IMG/VR virus record: IMGVR_UViG_3300049825_000647
Span: 1-28,928 of that record
DNA length: 28,928 nt
Strand: one strand, 5' to 3'
Source: a virus
Position 1 is the first letter of the stretch. Every line of letters begins with the position of its first letter. Below, in pieces: positions 1 to 6,887 of this stretch. The notes under the pieces were generated by a model. The model saw only the letters and a program-made list of their open reading frames with translations, had not been told where the DNA came from and did no database searches. A program made the position numbers and the translations under genes.

Positions 1-1121
1 TCCACAGCAATCCGGGCCTGCTCAGCCGGAGCGGCCATTCGACGAGCCTCAGCCCGCTGATCGGCATCTCGAACAAGACGCTCCGAGAAAGCCTGTGCCC
101 GCGGAACCTCGATCTCTGCCCGCGCCGTAGCCTCTGCTCTCTTCGCTTCAATCGCAGCAGCCCGCGCTTCCGACGGAGCTCCCGGTTTCTCGATCACCTT
201 CGCAAGGTCCGGGGTCTTCGGCAGAGTTGCTTCGAAATTCTCGATCAACCCTAGAACTTCCGCATTCACTCCGGCCTTCCGCAGGTCTTCCACCCGCGCA
301 CTCGGCTTCGCCGCCTCCGCCACACGCAGTTGCGCCGCTTTCGTCAGACTCGTTCGGACGCCTGCGGCACCTGTCAGGTTCATCGCAAAGTTAGCGCCCA
401 GTCGAAAATGTTCCGGCGGAATCCCCGTCGCGTTTCCTGCCTGTTCGCTCCCGGACTGAATCCCCGAGCTCAGCTTCCCCATAATCCATTCAACCGGATT
501 GTCCTTGAATTCGTCCTCCTTCCCGAGGCTTTTCGCGATTGTCTCGAATGGCTTCAATGCAGCCTGCGGCATTCGCTCGAGGATTGCATGCACATCCTTC
601 TCTGCCGCTGCCGCAGCATCTGGCCCTGACATCCCGTCTCGCTTAAGCTTGCCTTCTCGCAGCAGTTGGTAGGGAGTTAGTAGTAACCCCGAGACCATTC
701 CGACCATCATATCTTCAGCAGAACCAAATGCGGCTACTCCGCGCTGGATTACTTTCTGCTCATCGACAGGGGCAACTCCTGGCATTCCGGCGGTAGCTGC
801 CCGCGCTACGCGAGTTCCCTCCGGCACGTAGGGACTTTGTTTCTTTCCGACAGTCTCTGCGGTACTTGAGGATTCCGCCAGCACTCCCTCAAACGAAGGC
901 AATCTTTTTCCGCCCAACGCTCCCAGGCCGATTGCATCCAGCGCAGAACCTGCCGTGCTCTTAGCCCGCTCCAGTATCGACGGACCTTTCGCCTCGCGTG
1001 GCCCGACTACATCTTCCAGCGAGAGAATCCGCGTGGGGGCTTTCTCTGCCCCGGCCTCCGCCTGCGCAGGTTCTGCCACCGCGGGCTTCCCAACAACATC
1101 TTCCAGTGTCAGCATAGCCAT
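1..1121 (-). CDS. N-terminal part of a large virion-associated protein (runs off left edge)
   Basis: An uninterrupted frame of 373 codons opens with ATG at 1121 and continues past base 1, so the C-terminus is missing. The ATG overlaps the TAA of the upstream gene (TAATG) and has GGAGAG about 7 bases ahead of it, which fixes the start. The N-terminus carries the motif LEDVVG twice (residues about 6-11 and 35-40), separated by an Ala/Glu-rich linker. Further in come Ala/Gly-rich stretches and, towards the window edge, a long charged Ala/Arg/Glu helical region. Its place at the far end of the late operon, after two other helical or Gly/Ala-rich proteins, suggests an ejection (internal virion) protein or a large multidomain virion polypeptide that may carry an enzyme domain beyond the edge. 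That role is inferred from position; no catalytic motif is visible in this part. Confidence 0.75.
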   Translation of the reverse strand, partial: MAMLTLEDVVGKPAVAEPAQAEAGAEKAPTRILSLEDVVGPREAKGPSILERAKSTAGSALDAIGLGALGGKRLPSFEGVLAESSSTAETVGKKQSPYVPEGTRVARAATAGMPGVAPVDEQKVIQRGVAAFGSAEDMMVGMVSGLLLTPYQLLREGKLKRDGMSGPDAAAAAEKDVHAILERMPQAALKPFETIAKSLGKEDEFKDNPVEWIMGKLSSGIQSGSEQAGNATGIPPEHFRLGANFAMNLTGAAGVRTSLTKAAQLRVAEAAKPSARVEDLRKAGVNAEVLGLIENFEATLPKTPDLAKVIEKPGAPSEARAAAIEAKRAEATARAEIEVPRAQAFSERLVRDADQRAEARRMAAPAEQARIAV

Positions 1122-2266
1122 TATTGCTCTCCGCTAAAAGGAACCCACGAGAAAGTCTTTCCGTCCCGGTCAATGAACTTTCCGTCAGGATCACTCACAG
1201 CACGAATCTTCTGGCCCTTGGAAGAAGTCCAGTTCGCGTTGGTGCGAGAATCCGCACTGACTGAAGGAAAGACTGTCCGCCCACGCCAATCTGTATCAGG
1301 AAGTCCAATCGGCGGGAAAAGCTTAGCATCAGTCGTTTCCTTCAGCCGCTTCTCCCGATCTTCCAGCACCTTCAATCGACGGTCAGCTTCCTCTGATTTC
1401 CGGCCGGTTTCCTTTGCGATCGCTTCAGCTCGTGCCTGGGACTGCTCTACCGCCGCAGCCGCTCGATCAACTGCAACCTCTGCCTGCGTTTTCGCCGCGT
1501 CAGCTCGGACAGTGTTTGCACTAGCTGTGACAGTTTGCGCAATAATTTTCAAACGCTCCTTCTGCGAAAGCGACGCATTGGCCAAGTTTGCGAGTATCGG
1601 GGAAGCCTGTTGGTAGTTCTCCGGGATCATATCAATGCCCGGCAGTCCCCGCGCAACAGCACCTGCCCTCGCAACCTTCCAAGCCTCTGGGTTTCGCATC
1701 CCGTCAATAGCCACTCCGCTCAGCGCGTCCATGGCTTTCTCATCCGCGGTCAGCTTATGCACAATCTGCTGTGCCTGCGCAGACTCTGTCGCCGCCTCAT
1801 GCTGGCGCATCGTGGCAAACTTTTCTAGTACTGGCAGCATCGCCCGGCTCGGCGCGCCATACTTCTTTGCTGCCTCGATCAGTCCGACCAGATAATCACT
1901 CGCTCGCGTTGGTTGCAGAAAGGACTTCCCCGGCGGAGTATTCTGCACATTCGGCTGAATGCCCTTTGCCTCTAGTTCCGCGATATGACCCGCTCGCGCC
2001 TTCTCTTCCAGGTCCTGAATCGCCCGCGCATCCGCAGCTTCCTGTAACGCTTTCAGCGCCTGCGCTCCATGCCACGTAGCTAGCGCTCGCTGGTTCTCGG
2101 CCCCGGCAATCTTCTCTGCCGTCTGCGCCTTGGTCAGCTCCAGCTCCGCCGGCTGCATCCCGAGTTTTCCAAGCAACTCGGCCGACTGCAACCCGCTCAT
2201 AACATTCTTCCGCGCGTTCTCGTCAGAAGCTAAGAACCCTAATGGAGCGCCGAATAATTCAGCCAT
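1121..2266 (-). CDS. Ala/Glu-rich coiled-coil virion protein, probably internal or ejection protein
   Basis: This is a 381-residue protein without recognisable enzyme motifs. Residues about 25-95 and 230-310 are rich in Ala, Glu, Lys and Gln in long helical, coiled-coil patterns, with short Pro/Gly-containing linkers around residues 100-120 and near the C-terminus. The start at 2266 has GAGAGG seven bases upstream. The stop overlaps the ATG of the next large gene. Three consecutive large proteins of this kind (this one, the 464-aa protein upstream and the truncated protein downstream) at the end of a podovirus-like structural operon recall the trio of DNA-ejection proteins in P22-type phages. 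That is an inference from order and composition, not from clear homology. Confidence 0.75.
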   Translation of the reverse strand: MAELFGAPLGFLASDENARKNVMSGLQSAELLGKLGMQPAELELTKAQTAEKIAGAENQRALATWHGAQALKALQEAADARAIQDLEEKARAGHIAELEAKGIQPNVQNTPPGKSFLQPTRASDYLVGLIEAAKKYGAPSRAMLPVLEKFATMRQHEAATESAQAQQIVHKLTADEKAMDALSGVAIDGMRNPEAWKVARAGAVARGLPGIDMIPENYQQASPILANLANASLSQKERLKIIAQTVTASANTVRADAAKTQAEVAVDRAAAAVEQSQARAEAIAKETGRKSEEADRRLKVLEDREKRLKETTDAKLFPPIGLPDTDWRGRTVFPSVSADSRTNANWTSSKGQKIRAVSDPDGKFIDRDGKTFSWVPFSGEQ

Positions 2267-2294
2267 GATTAACCTCTCAACAATTTAAGGATAT

Positions 2295-3689
2295 TTATTT
2301 CTTTTGTCCGTTAAGAATTTGCTGCAACAAAGCTAAAATGCTCGAGGACATTCCTCCATTAGCATTTCCACCAGTGAGATCATTGACGCCGTAGGCGACT
2401 GAGCCGAGAGATTTACTAAGCAGATCATTCGCATTGGTAATGCCCTGCTGCGCAATCTGAGCACCAGAAGCGGGATTGAAACCAGCCCCGGCAAGATTGC
2501 CTAGTTGAGTCAGCCGATCATTATACCAGCTTGAAGATGCATCTGCTGCTCCAATAGCGAAGGCGCCTGAGTCCACTCCCATTGGAGCATTACGTCGGGC
2601 AGCTGCTTGCAGTCGAAGTTGGTAAGATTTGTCCTTCTTCGCATACTCCATTGGATCAAGTAGCAGTCCCTGCAATTGCGCATCGGCTACAGCCCTTCCA
2701 CCAGAAGTCCCAAACGGATCAGCCCGCGCACCTAAGGCAGCCGATTGTTGCTGCGTTTGATTCGCTCGGCTCATCCCATACAGTCCACTTGCAATGGAAA
2801 AATAAGGTTGAGCTGCCTTAGCATAGTTTAGCAAATCCTGCAGCCCAAACGCAGATGTTCCAGTTCCTCCACCTGTTCCGCCACCGACACTTAAACTTGA
2901 GGAAGGTGTTCCGCCGCTCCCTACAGTATCTCCAGTCATCGGATTAAAAGAGTAGCCTGAAGCGCCTCCATCAACAATCTCTCGACCAACCACGTCGGTT
3001 GTTGCCCCACCCGCGAATGGGCTTGCCGTCCCGACAGTAACATTGTCGCCGCCGCCAGTAGGAACGGGGGATTGTATTGCGCTTCCAAGGTAATCAAATG
3101 CCGCTCCACTAGCGGCGCCCAAAGCAGCCCCTTTCGCTGCGCCCGACAAAGACCATTCATCCCCGGAAAACCCACCTTTTACTGCGCCACCAGCGGCGCC
3201 CCCTACTGCAGCAGCAGTCGTCGAGCTAGCGCCCGCCGCTCCCGCTGCGGCTGCCGCGCCGCCGCCCGTGACGATTGCCGCCAGGATAACCGGCAACATA
3301 TTTCCCAAGGACTCCGACCAATCGCCCTTCGTATTCTGCGCAACGAGACCTTGATACTGCTGTTCCGGAAACAAGTAGCCATACTCGGAATTATAGATAG
3401 ATTGCTTTCCGTAAATATTACTCTCGCCTACCCTCCGCATTGACTGGCCACCTACGTCTACCAGTTCGTTGAAAGAGTCGGGCCGACCCTGACTTCCGAA
3501 TGCTGAAGTCGGATTCGTCTGCCCTATAGACCCGTAGAACATATCACGCAGAGTTGCCTCGTTGTAATTAGCCGCCTGTCCGTTTTCAGAATAGGGATTG
3601 ACTGGTGTATATAATCCATTCCCACCTCCTTCAGGTCGATATCCGACAGAGCTAAGAAACCCTTCCCATGTCATAGCTGGATCAGCCAT
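2295..3689 (-). CDS. Gly/Ala-rich putative internal virion or ejection protein
   Basis: The protein has 464 residues. The N-terminal third is polar and aromatic (many Tyr, Asn and Gly). Residues about 130-205 form a strongly hydrophobic Gly/Ala/Ser-rich segment of the type that can insert into membranes, then a Gly/Ser-rich linker follows, and the C-terminal half is helical with many Gln and Ala. A good Shine-Dalgarno (TAGGAG) stands before the ATG at 3689. Proteins with a glycine-zipper-like hydrophobic patch in this position are often ejected with the genome and help form the DNA conduit across the cell envelope. I do not recognise a named family, so the role is inferred from composition and from its place next to two other candidate ejection proteins. 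Confidence 0.75.
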   Translation of the reverse strand: MADPAMTWEGFLSSVGYRPEGGGNGLYTPVNPYSENGQAANYNEATLRDMFYGSIGQTNPTSAFGSQGRPDSFNELVDVGGQSMRRVGESNIYGKQSIYNSEYGYLFPEQQYQGLVAQNTKGDWSESLGNMLPVILAAIVTGGGAAAAAGAAGASSTTAAAVGGAAGGAVKGGFSGDEWSLSGAAKGAALGAASGAAFDYLGSAIQSPVPTGGGDNVTVGTASPFAGGATTDVVGREIVDGGASGYSFNPMTGDTVGSGGTPSSSLSVGGGTGGGTGTSAFGLQDLLNYAKAAQPYFSIASGLYGMSRANQTQQQSAALGARADPFGTSGGRAVADAQLQGLLLDPMEYAKKDKSYQLRLQAAARRNAPMGVDSGAFAIGAADASSSWYNDRLTQLGNLAGAGFNPASGAQIAQQGITNANDLLSKSLGSVAYGVNDLTGGNANGGMSSSILALLQQILNGQKK

Positions 3690-3709
3690 AGTAAACTCCT
3701 AAGATTAAT

Positions 3710-3826
3710 TTATATTAGAACCAGCGGCGCAGTGCTTGCCCACAGCCATACAGCAGTCGTGGCCACCCACATTACACAGATGGATATAAATATACGGAGT
3801 GCCACGTCATAGCGTTTTTTAATCAT
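3710..3826 (-). CDS. 38-aa single-span membrane protein, candidate lysis factor
   Basis: This very short gene starts with ATG at 3826, overlapping the TGA of the upstream gene as ATGA. A longer frame in the same phase exists, but the ATGA start is the one expected for a coupled gene. The peptide begins with a basic patch (MIKKR), followed by one hydrophobic helix from about residue 8 to the C-terminus that is rich in Ile, Val, Trp and Ala. The upstream partner also ends in a membrane helix, so the pair could be holin and antiholin or a small lysis accessory. No spanin lipobox was seen. The role is inferred from size, topology and position. Confidence 0.5.
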   Translation of the reverse strand: MIKKRYDVALRIFISICVMWVATTAVWLWASTAPLVLI

Positions 3827-4119
3827 CGTAGTGCGTTCATGACTTTCAGCAAATTCGGAATCACGCTGAACACCAGCGGAATACCAGCGGTCAGTGAACC
3901 AATTGTAAGAGCTATTGTTTTCCATCGAATCACATCCTGTTTAAGTGCTTCAAGAATTGCGCGGGTTTCTTTCTGATCCATTGCCGTTTTTTCAAGGTCT
4001 GCTTTAACTCGCCGTAAGTGATGCCGCTCGACTGCACGCACACCTCTGTTCCACTCCCGTCGGGTAAGTGGCGCATCAAGGTCTCCTTCAAATTCAAGGA
4101 TGCAATCTTCATCGCTCAT
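3823..4119 (-). CDS. 98-aa protein with C-terminal membrane helix, candidate holin or lysis accessory
   Basis: The first about 65 residues are highly charged and helical (acidic at the extreme N-terminus, then Arg/Lys/Glu-rich with a coiled-coil look). Residues about 66-92 form a hydrophobic helix that begins after WKT and contains Gly, Pro and Val. This is the layout of a small phage membrane protein with a cytoplasmic coiled-coil head. The start codon lies at the foot of a hairpin (4119-4140) that covers its ribosome-binding site. The end overlaps the following 38-aa membrane peptide. Three membrane proteins in a row suggest a lysis cassette, although no endolysin is visible nearby. I do not recognise a named family. 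Confidence 0.65.
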   Translation of the reverse strand: MSDEDCILEFEGDLDAPLTRREWNRGVRAVERHHLRRVKADLEKTAMDQKETRAILEALKQDVIRWKTIALTIGSLTAGIPLVFSVIPNLLKVMNALR

Positions 4120-4140
4120 TCCGCTTTGCGCTCAGCGGAA
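4119..4140 (-). promoter_or_regulatory. Hairpin over start and Shine-Dalgarno (probable translational coupling)
   Basis: A perfect 7-bp inverted repeat, TTCCGCT and AGCGGAA, with an 8-base loop, lies at the junction of two membrane-protein genes. In the minus-strand RNA the right arm contains the GCGGA that acts as the Shine-Dalgarno just before the ATG at 4119. The left arm ends at the first base of the upstream TGA stop (4134-4132). A ribosome finishing the upstream gene would open the stem and free the next start. The geometry is seen directly; the regulatory effect is inferred. Confidence 0.4.
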
Positions 4141-4398
4141 GGTAAGCAACGGCGTGCCAACTAGCCCGAGCAACAGGTTGATACAGAGCAGCACCGCGAT
4201 TACCGCCAGCGCAACGCGGGCAACCTTGGAGAATGGCTCCGGCAAGCCGGCATAACCGATAAGCCACCATAACAGCCACAGAATCAGACCTACGATTACG
4301 ATGTATACTACGAAGTTCACGAGACTATTAATTCCAATAGTAGCTGCATACGCAGAACTTGTAAGTAACGCTAAAAATACAGCAAATAAATATTTCAT
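4132..4398 (-). CDS. 88-aa small membrane protein with signal peptide or two to three membrane spans
   Basis: The N-terminus (MKYLFAVFLALLTSSAYAA) looks like a cleavable signal peptide with an AYA-A cleavage site. Two hydrophobic segments follow: about residues 24-50 (Val/Ile/Leu with several Trp) and about residues 60-82 (Val/Ala/Leu). The linker between them (GLPEPFSKVARV) is one I have seen in many short phage membrane proteins of unknown role. It is followed by two further membrane proteins, so a holin function is possible. The start has no strong Shine-Dalgarno but directly follows the preceding gene by 9 bases. Confidence 0.7.
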   Translation of the reverse strand: MKYLFAVFLALLTSSAYAATIGINSLVNFVVYIVIVGLILWLLWWLIGYAGLPEPFSKVARVALAVIAVLLCINLLLGLVGTPLLTFR

Positions 4399-4407
4399 AA
4401 TAACTTC

Positions 4408-4707
4408 CTATAAAGTTCCGTTAAGAATCTCAAAAGACCGCCCGACAATCAGGGGAGTCCAAGCTTGCCCAATCCGGCCTTTTATGAAGGCTAATTCCTC
4501 CGGTGTCATCATGCAATCCGGCGTTGCTGTAATCTTCACTGCGAGTTCATAGCAGCGAACTTTTGTATCGACGGAAACTGTATCATCCCCGGTTACCTGC
4601 CCCAGTAGCGCAACCAAAGCAGTATCTTTCAAAGTCAATTTGCCATTCTTATAAACAATTTCATTCCCTTCCAGATCGAGAAGAGATATTGTAAAATTTA
4701 TTTTCAT
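4408..4707 (-). CDS. 99-aa conserved phage protein of unknown function
   Basis: The protein begins with alternating hydrophobic residues (MKINFTISLLDLEG), has a KDTALVALLGQ segment at about 27-37, a helical middle, and ends with MTPEELAFIKGRIGQAW and the conserved-looking motif PLIVGRSFEIL. Small proteins with this pattern (polar head, ELALKI-like centre, ending PLIVGQAW or PLIVGRSF) recur next to tail-fibre genes and small membrane-protein genes in many tailed phages; no function is known to me. It sits nine bases from each neighbour. A tail-fibre assembly or chaperone role is possible from position only. Confidence 0.65.
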   Translation of the reverse strand: MKINFTISLLDLEGNEIVYKNGKLTLKDTALVALLGQVTGDDTVSVDTKVRCYELAVKITATPDCMMTPEELAFIKGRIGQAWTPLIVGRSFEILNGTL

Positions 4708-4716
4708 AAAAATTCC

Positions 4717-5850
4717 TTAAGGGTTAGCAAGACTGGTTACAGTACCACTCGGACCTTTAGCTTTAAGTATATTATCAGCTGAGTCCATGTAGAGAAAAAA
4801 TTGTCCAGCGGGTGGTGATGCTGGTGCGGCCCTCGAATTCGTATTGACAATAGGTGTTGTTATCGCAGTAGAAGTAACTATACCTCCATCTTGCCCGACA
4901 ATAAAACCATTGGATTTAAACGCTCCGCCAGAAAATGTAACTGCACTAAAGTCAATTCCATAGACTGCAGCTTTAGCATCAGACGTAGCATAGGTTCCGA
5001 TAATAGTTCCAGAAACTGGCCACTTATTTCCAGGTTTTCCAAACACAAGGCCATAATCCATTTTCACCGAACTAACCGGGTCTCCACATATAACAATAGC
5101 AGCATCAACAATACTTCCTTTTACTGCATCATTATTTACCATGACTAATTGAAGAATCATTTTTTCTTCAACACCCGTAGTTGCTTCTACTGAAACATCA
5201 AACTCTGCACCGATCGCGCCGTGCACATATAATCCACTGCCTGCAGCAACTGTTACTACTCCGCCAAAACCATAAAAGTCTCCGCGAGTAAAACCAGCTG
5301 TGCCACCATCGCTTGTTGTAACGTAAGTCGTTGCGAAACATGCAGTATGAAAAGCTAAGCCATCACTATAATCGCCGGGGGATGCGCCAGTCGCATGGTT
5401 ATGGCCGAGCACAAAAGAGGCTGCGTTCCGATTTCCTTTGCCGGGAGACGCCCCGGTTGCTTTACTAACATACAGTCCGTTGATTGTGCTTCCTGCGTCA
5501 GTCTCTGTTATTGTTTCCTGGATGACGATGCTAGCAGCGGCCTGCACAAATCCGCCTGTTCCGGTCCCGGACATCGTACCTGAAATATACAGAGCTGAAT
5601 TCCGCGGAGTGAATGCGCCCGTTGAATTAACTACAATATTATTAGGCGCAAGCGCAAGGCTTCCTAGCGAAGGATTTATCGCAACACCACCCGGAGTGAC
5701 AGCTGCCGCAACCCAAGCTGCTTCACTTGCATAAGCTGTGCGAGATTTTATATCATTGTAGACAAAGCTGTTAACATCATTCAGCCAGTTAGCTTTAACT
5801 AAATTATCATCTGCAACACTTCCATCTACAAAGGTGGCGTGTGAAGGCAT
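4717..5850 (-). CDS. Putative tail fibre or tailspike protein
   Basis: The 377-residue protein starts with a pattern typical of phage tail-fibre or tailspike N-termini, VDGSVADDNLVKANWLNDVN (residues about 9-28), which is usually the virion-attachment part. The rest is rich in Gly, Thr, Ser, Val and Ala with alternating beta-strand patterns and no enzyme signature. The C-terminus (AAPASPPAGQFFLYMDS, then a short polar tail) resembles the end modules of phage fibres. The start at 5850 follows the previous gene by nine bases. It probably contributes to receptor binding. Receptor and trimerisation domains cannot be defined from sequence alone. Confidence 0.7.
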   Translation of the reverse strand: MPSHATFVDGSVADDNLVKANWLNDVNSFVYNDIKSRTAYASEAAWVAAAVTPGGVAINPSLGSLALAPNNIVVNSTGAFTPRNSALYISGTMSGTGTGGFVQAAASIVIQETITETDAGSTINGLYVSKATGASPGKGNRNAASFVLGHNHATGASPGDYSDGLAFHTACFATTYVTTSDGGTAGFTRGDFYGFGGVVTVAAGSGLYVHGAIGAEFDVSVEATTGVEEKMILQLVMVNNDAVKGSIVDAAIVICGDPVSSVKMDYGLVFGKPGNKWPVSGTIIGTYATSDAKAAVYGIDFSAVTFSGGAFKSNGFIVGQDGGIVTSTAITTPIVNTNSRAAPASPPAGQFFLYMDSADNILKAKGPSGTVTSLANP

Positions 5851-5859
5851 TTAAATTCC

Positions 5860-6165
5860 TTAGGGTATATAAAAGGGACTCACGTAACCGGGCACCATGC
5901 AGCCGGGTTCAGCTTGACCCGGCACGGCGCTGTTTCCATTTGGGGTACAACGGGCAACGAAGATATCTTCAGGTTCTGGCTGCACCCAAGGTGGTGTAGG
6001 ATTGTCTTCGATAGCGCGGACAAAGTCCTGGGGATGCCGCGGCTCCCAGCATTTAGAACAAACATAGTAACCTTTCCAGTGTTTTTGAAGTTCAGACGCG
6101 AGATAGACCGAACCACACTCGTAGCAGATAACTTTCCAATCGCCGCTTTTAAACGAGTCTACCAT
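5860..6165 (-). CDS. 101-aa putative zinc-ribbon phage protein
   Basis: Two CxxC pairs, CYEC at residues 14-17 and CSKC at 36-39, can bind one zinc ion. They are followed by WEPRHPQDFVRAIEDNPTPP and a Pro-rich, extended C-terminus. I recognise the combination of GDWKVIC at the start and WEPRHPQDF in the middle as a small protein found among virion and tail genes of many phages; its function is unknown. The start overlaps the end of the 242-aa gene by seven bases, so the two are translationally linked. A structural zinc site in a small virion component is likely, though the role is not established. Confidence 0.75.
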   Translation of the reverse strand: MVDSFKSGDWKVICYECGSVYLASELQKHWKGYYVCSKCWEPRHPQDFVRAIEDNPTPPWVQPEPEDIFVARCTPNGNSAVPGQAEPGCMVPGYVSPFYIP

Positions 6166-6887
6166 GCTGGTATATACCTGTTTGTGCCAGCATCATCAAT
6201 CTTAATCCACTTAGTCGGATTGCCCGCAGCAGGGGCGTTAAGGAGCGTTCCAGCTGCTGCGGCTGCACCATCAGTTAATGCTGTATTAGCTTTTAACAAT
6301 GTCGCACCTCCTTGAAGTGTAGCCAAACCTGTTAGTGTGAGAGTTGTTCCGCTCAAAGCAGTCCCTGCGATGGTTGTTGCGGTAATTCCGCCTGAGAGCG
6401 TCAATGTAGTCCCATTAATTGTCGTTGTTGTGGTTCCACCTGACAAAGTCAAGACTGTTCCACCTATTGTCGTCGCCGTAAGTCCGCCTGATAATGTAAG
6501 TGTAGTCCCGGTAAGCGCGGCCCCGGTCAAGGCACCAGATAGGTTCAGTGTTGTTCCTGTAATAGCTGCTGCGGAGATATTACCAGTGAGGGTAAGTGTT
6601 GTCCCCGACATAGTTATGCAACTGAAACCGCCCGACAATGTAAGGGAAGTTCCAGTCGCCACGCCAAGCGCAGGAGTTACAAGCACTGGCGAATCAATTG
6701 TCGGGCCCGTTTGCCGCACAAAATCGCCCGTCCCACTAGAACCCCCGCCCGAAGCGCCTGTGCCAGAAAGAAATTGCGCTACGTCCAAAAACCATTTAAG
6801 CCAGATCGGGTTAAAAGTAGACTGCCCGGTTACCTCGTCCACAATGACAGGCGAAGCGTGCGTAGGCGGCGGTTGGAATTGAGCCAT
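6159..6887 (-). CDS. Repeat-containing tail fibre-like protein
   Basis: The 242-residue protein has three parts. Residues 1-40 (containing TFNPIWLKWFLDVAQF) form a helical attachment segment seen at the head of many short phage fibre-like proteins. Residues 80-175 are six consecutive 16-residue repeats of the type TTLTLSGGxTATTIxG, which should form a slender beta structure. The C-terminal KWIKIDDAGTNRYIPAW motif is a conserved end seen in many phage proteins. The gene starts immediately at the end of the gp10-like gene (both share base 6887) and overlaps the zinc-ribbon gene downstream. A fibre or needle-like part of the short tail is the likely role. The Ser/Thr-rich repeats carry no enzymatic residues. 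Confidence 0.75.
   Translation of the reverse strand: MAQFQPPPTHASPVIVDEVTGQSTFNPIWLKWFLDVAQFLSGTGASGGGSSGTGDFVRQTGPTIDSPVLVTPALGVATGTSLTLSGGFSCITMSGTTLTLTGNISAAAITGTTLNLSGALTGAALTGTTLTLSGGLTATTIGGTVLTLSGGTTTTTINGTTLTLSGGITATTIAGTALSGTTLTLTGLATLQGGATLLKANTALTDGAAAAAGTLLNAPAAGNPTKWIKIDDAGTNRYIPAW
6363..6650 (-). repeat. Six in-frame 48-bp repeats coding 16-residue beta units
   Basis: Within the fibre-like gene, residues 80-175 divide into six units of exactly 16 residues, each starting T(T/S/V)LTLSG or a close variant and ending in G. The DNA copies are diverged, so this is an old protein repeat rather than a recent DNA expansion. Unit number could change by recombination and so alter fibre length. 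Confidence 0.75.
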
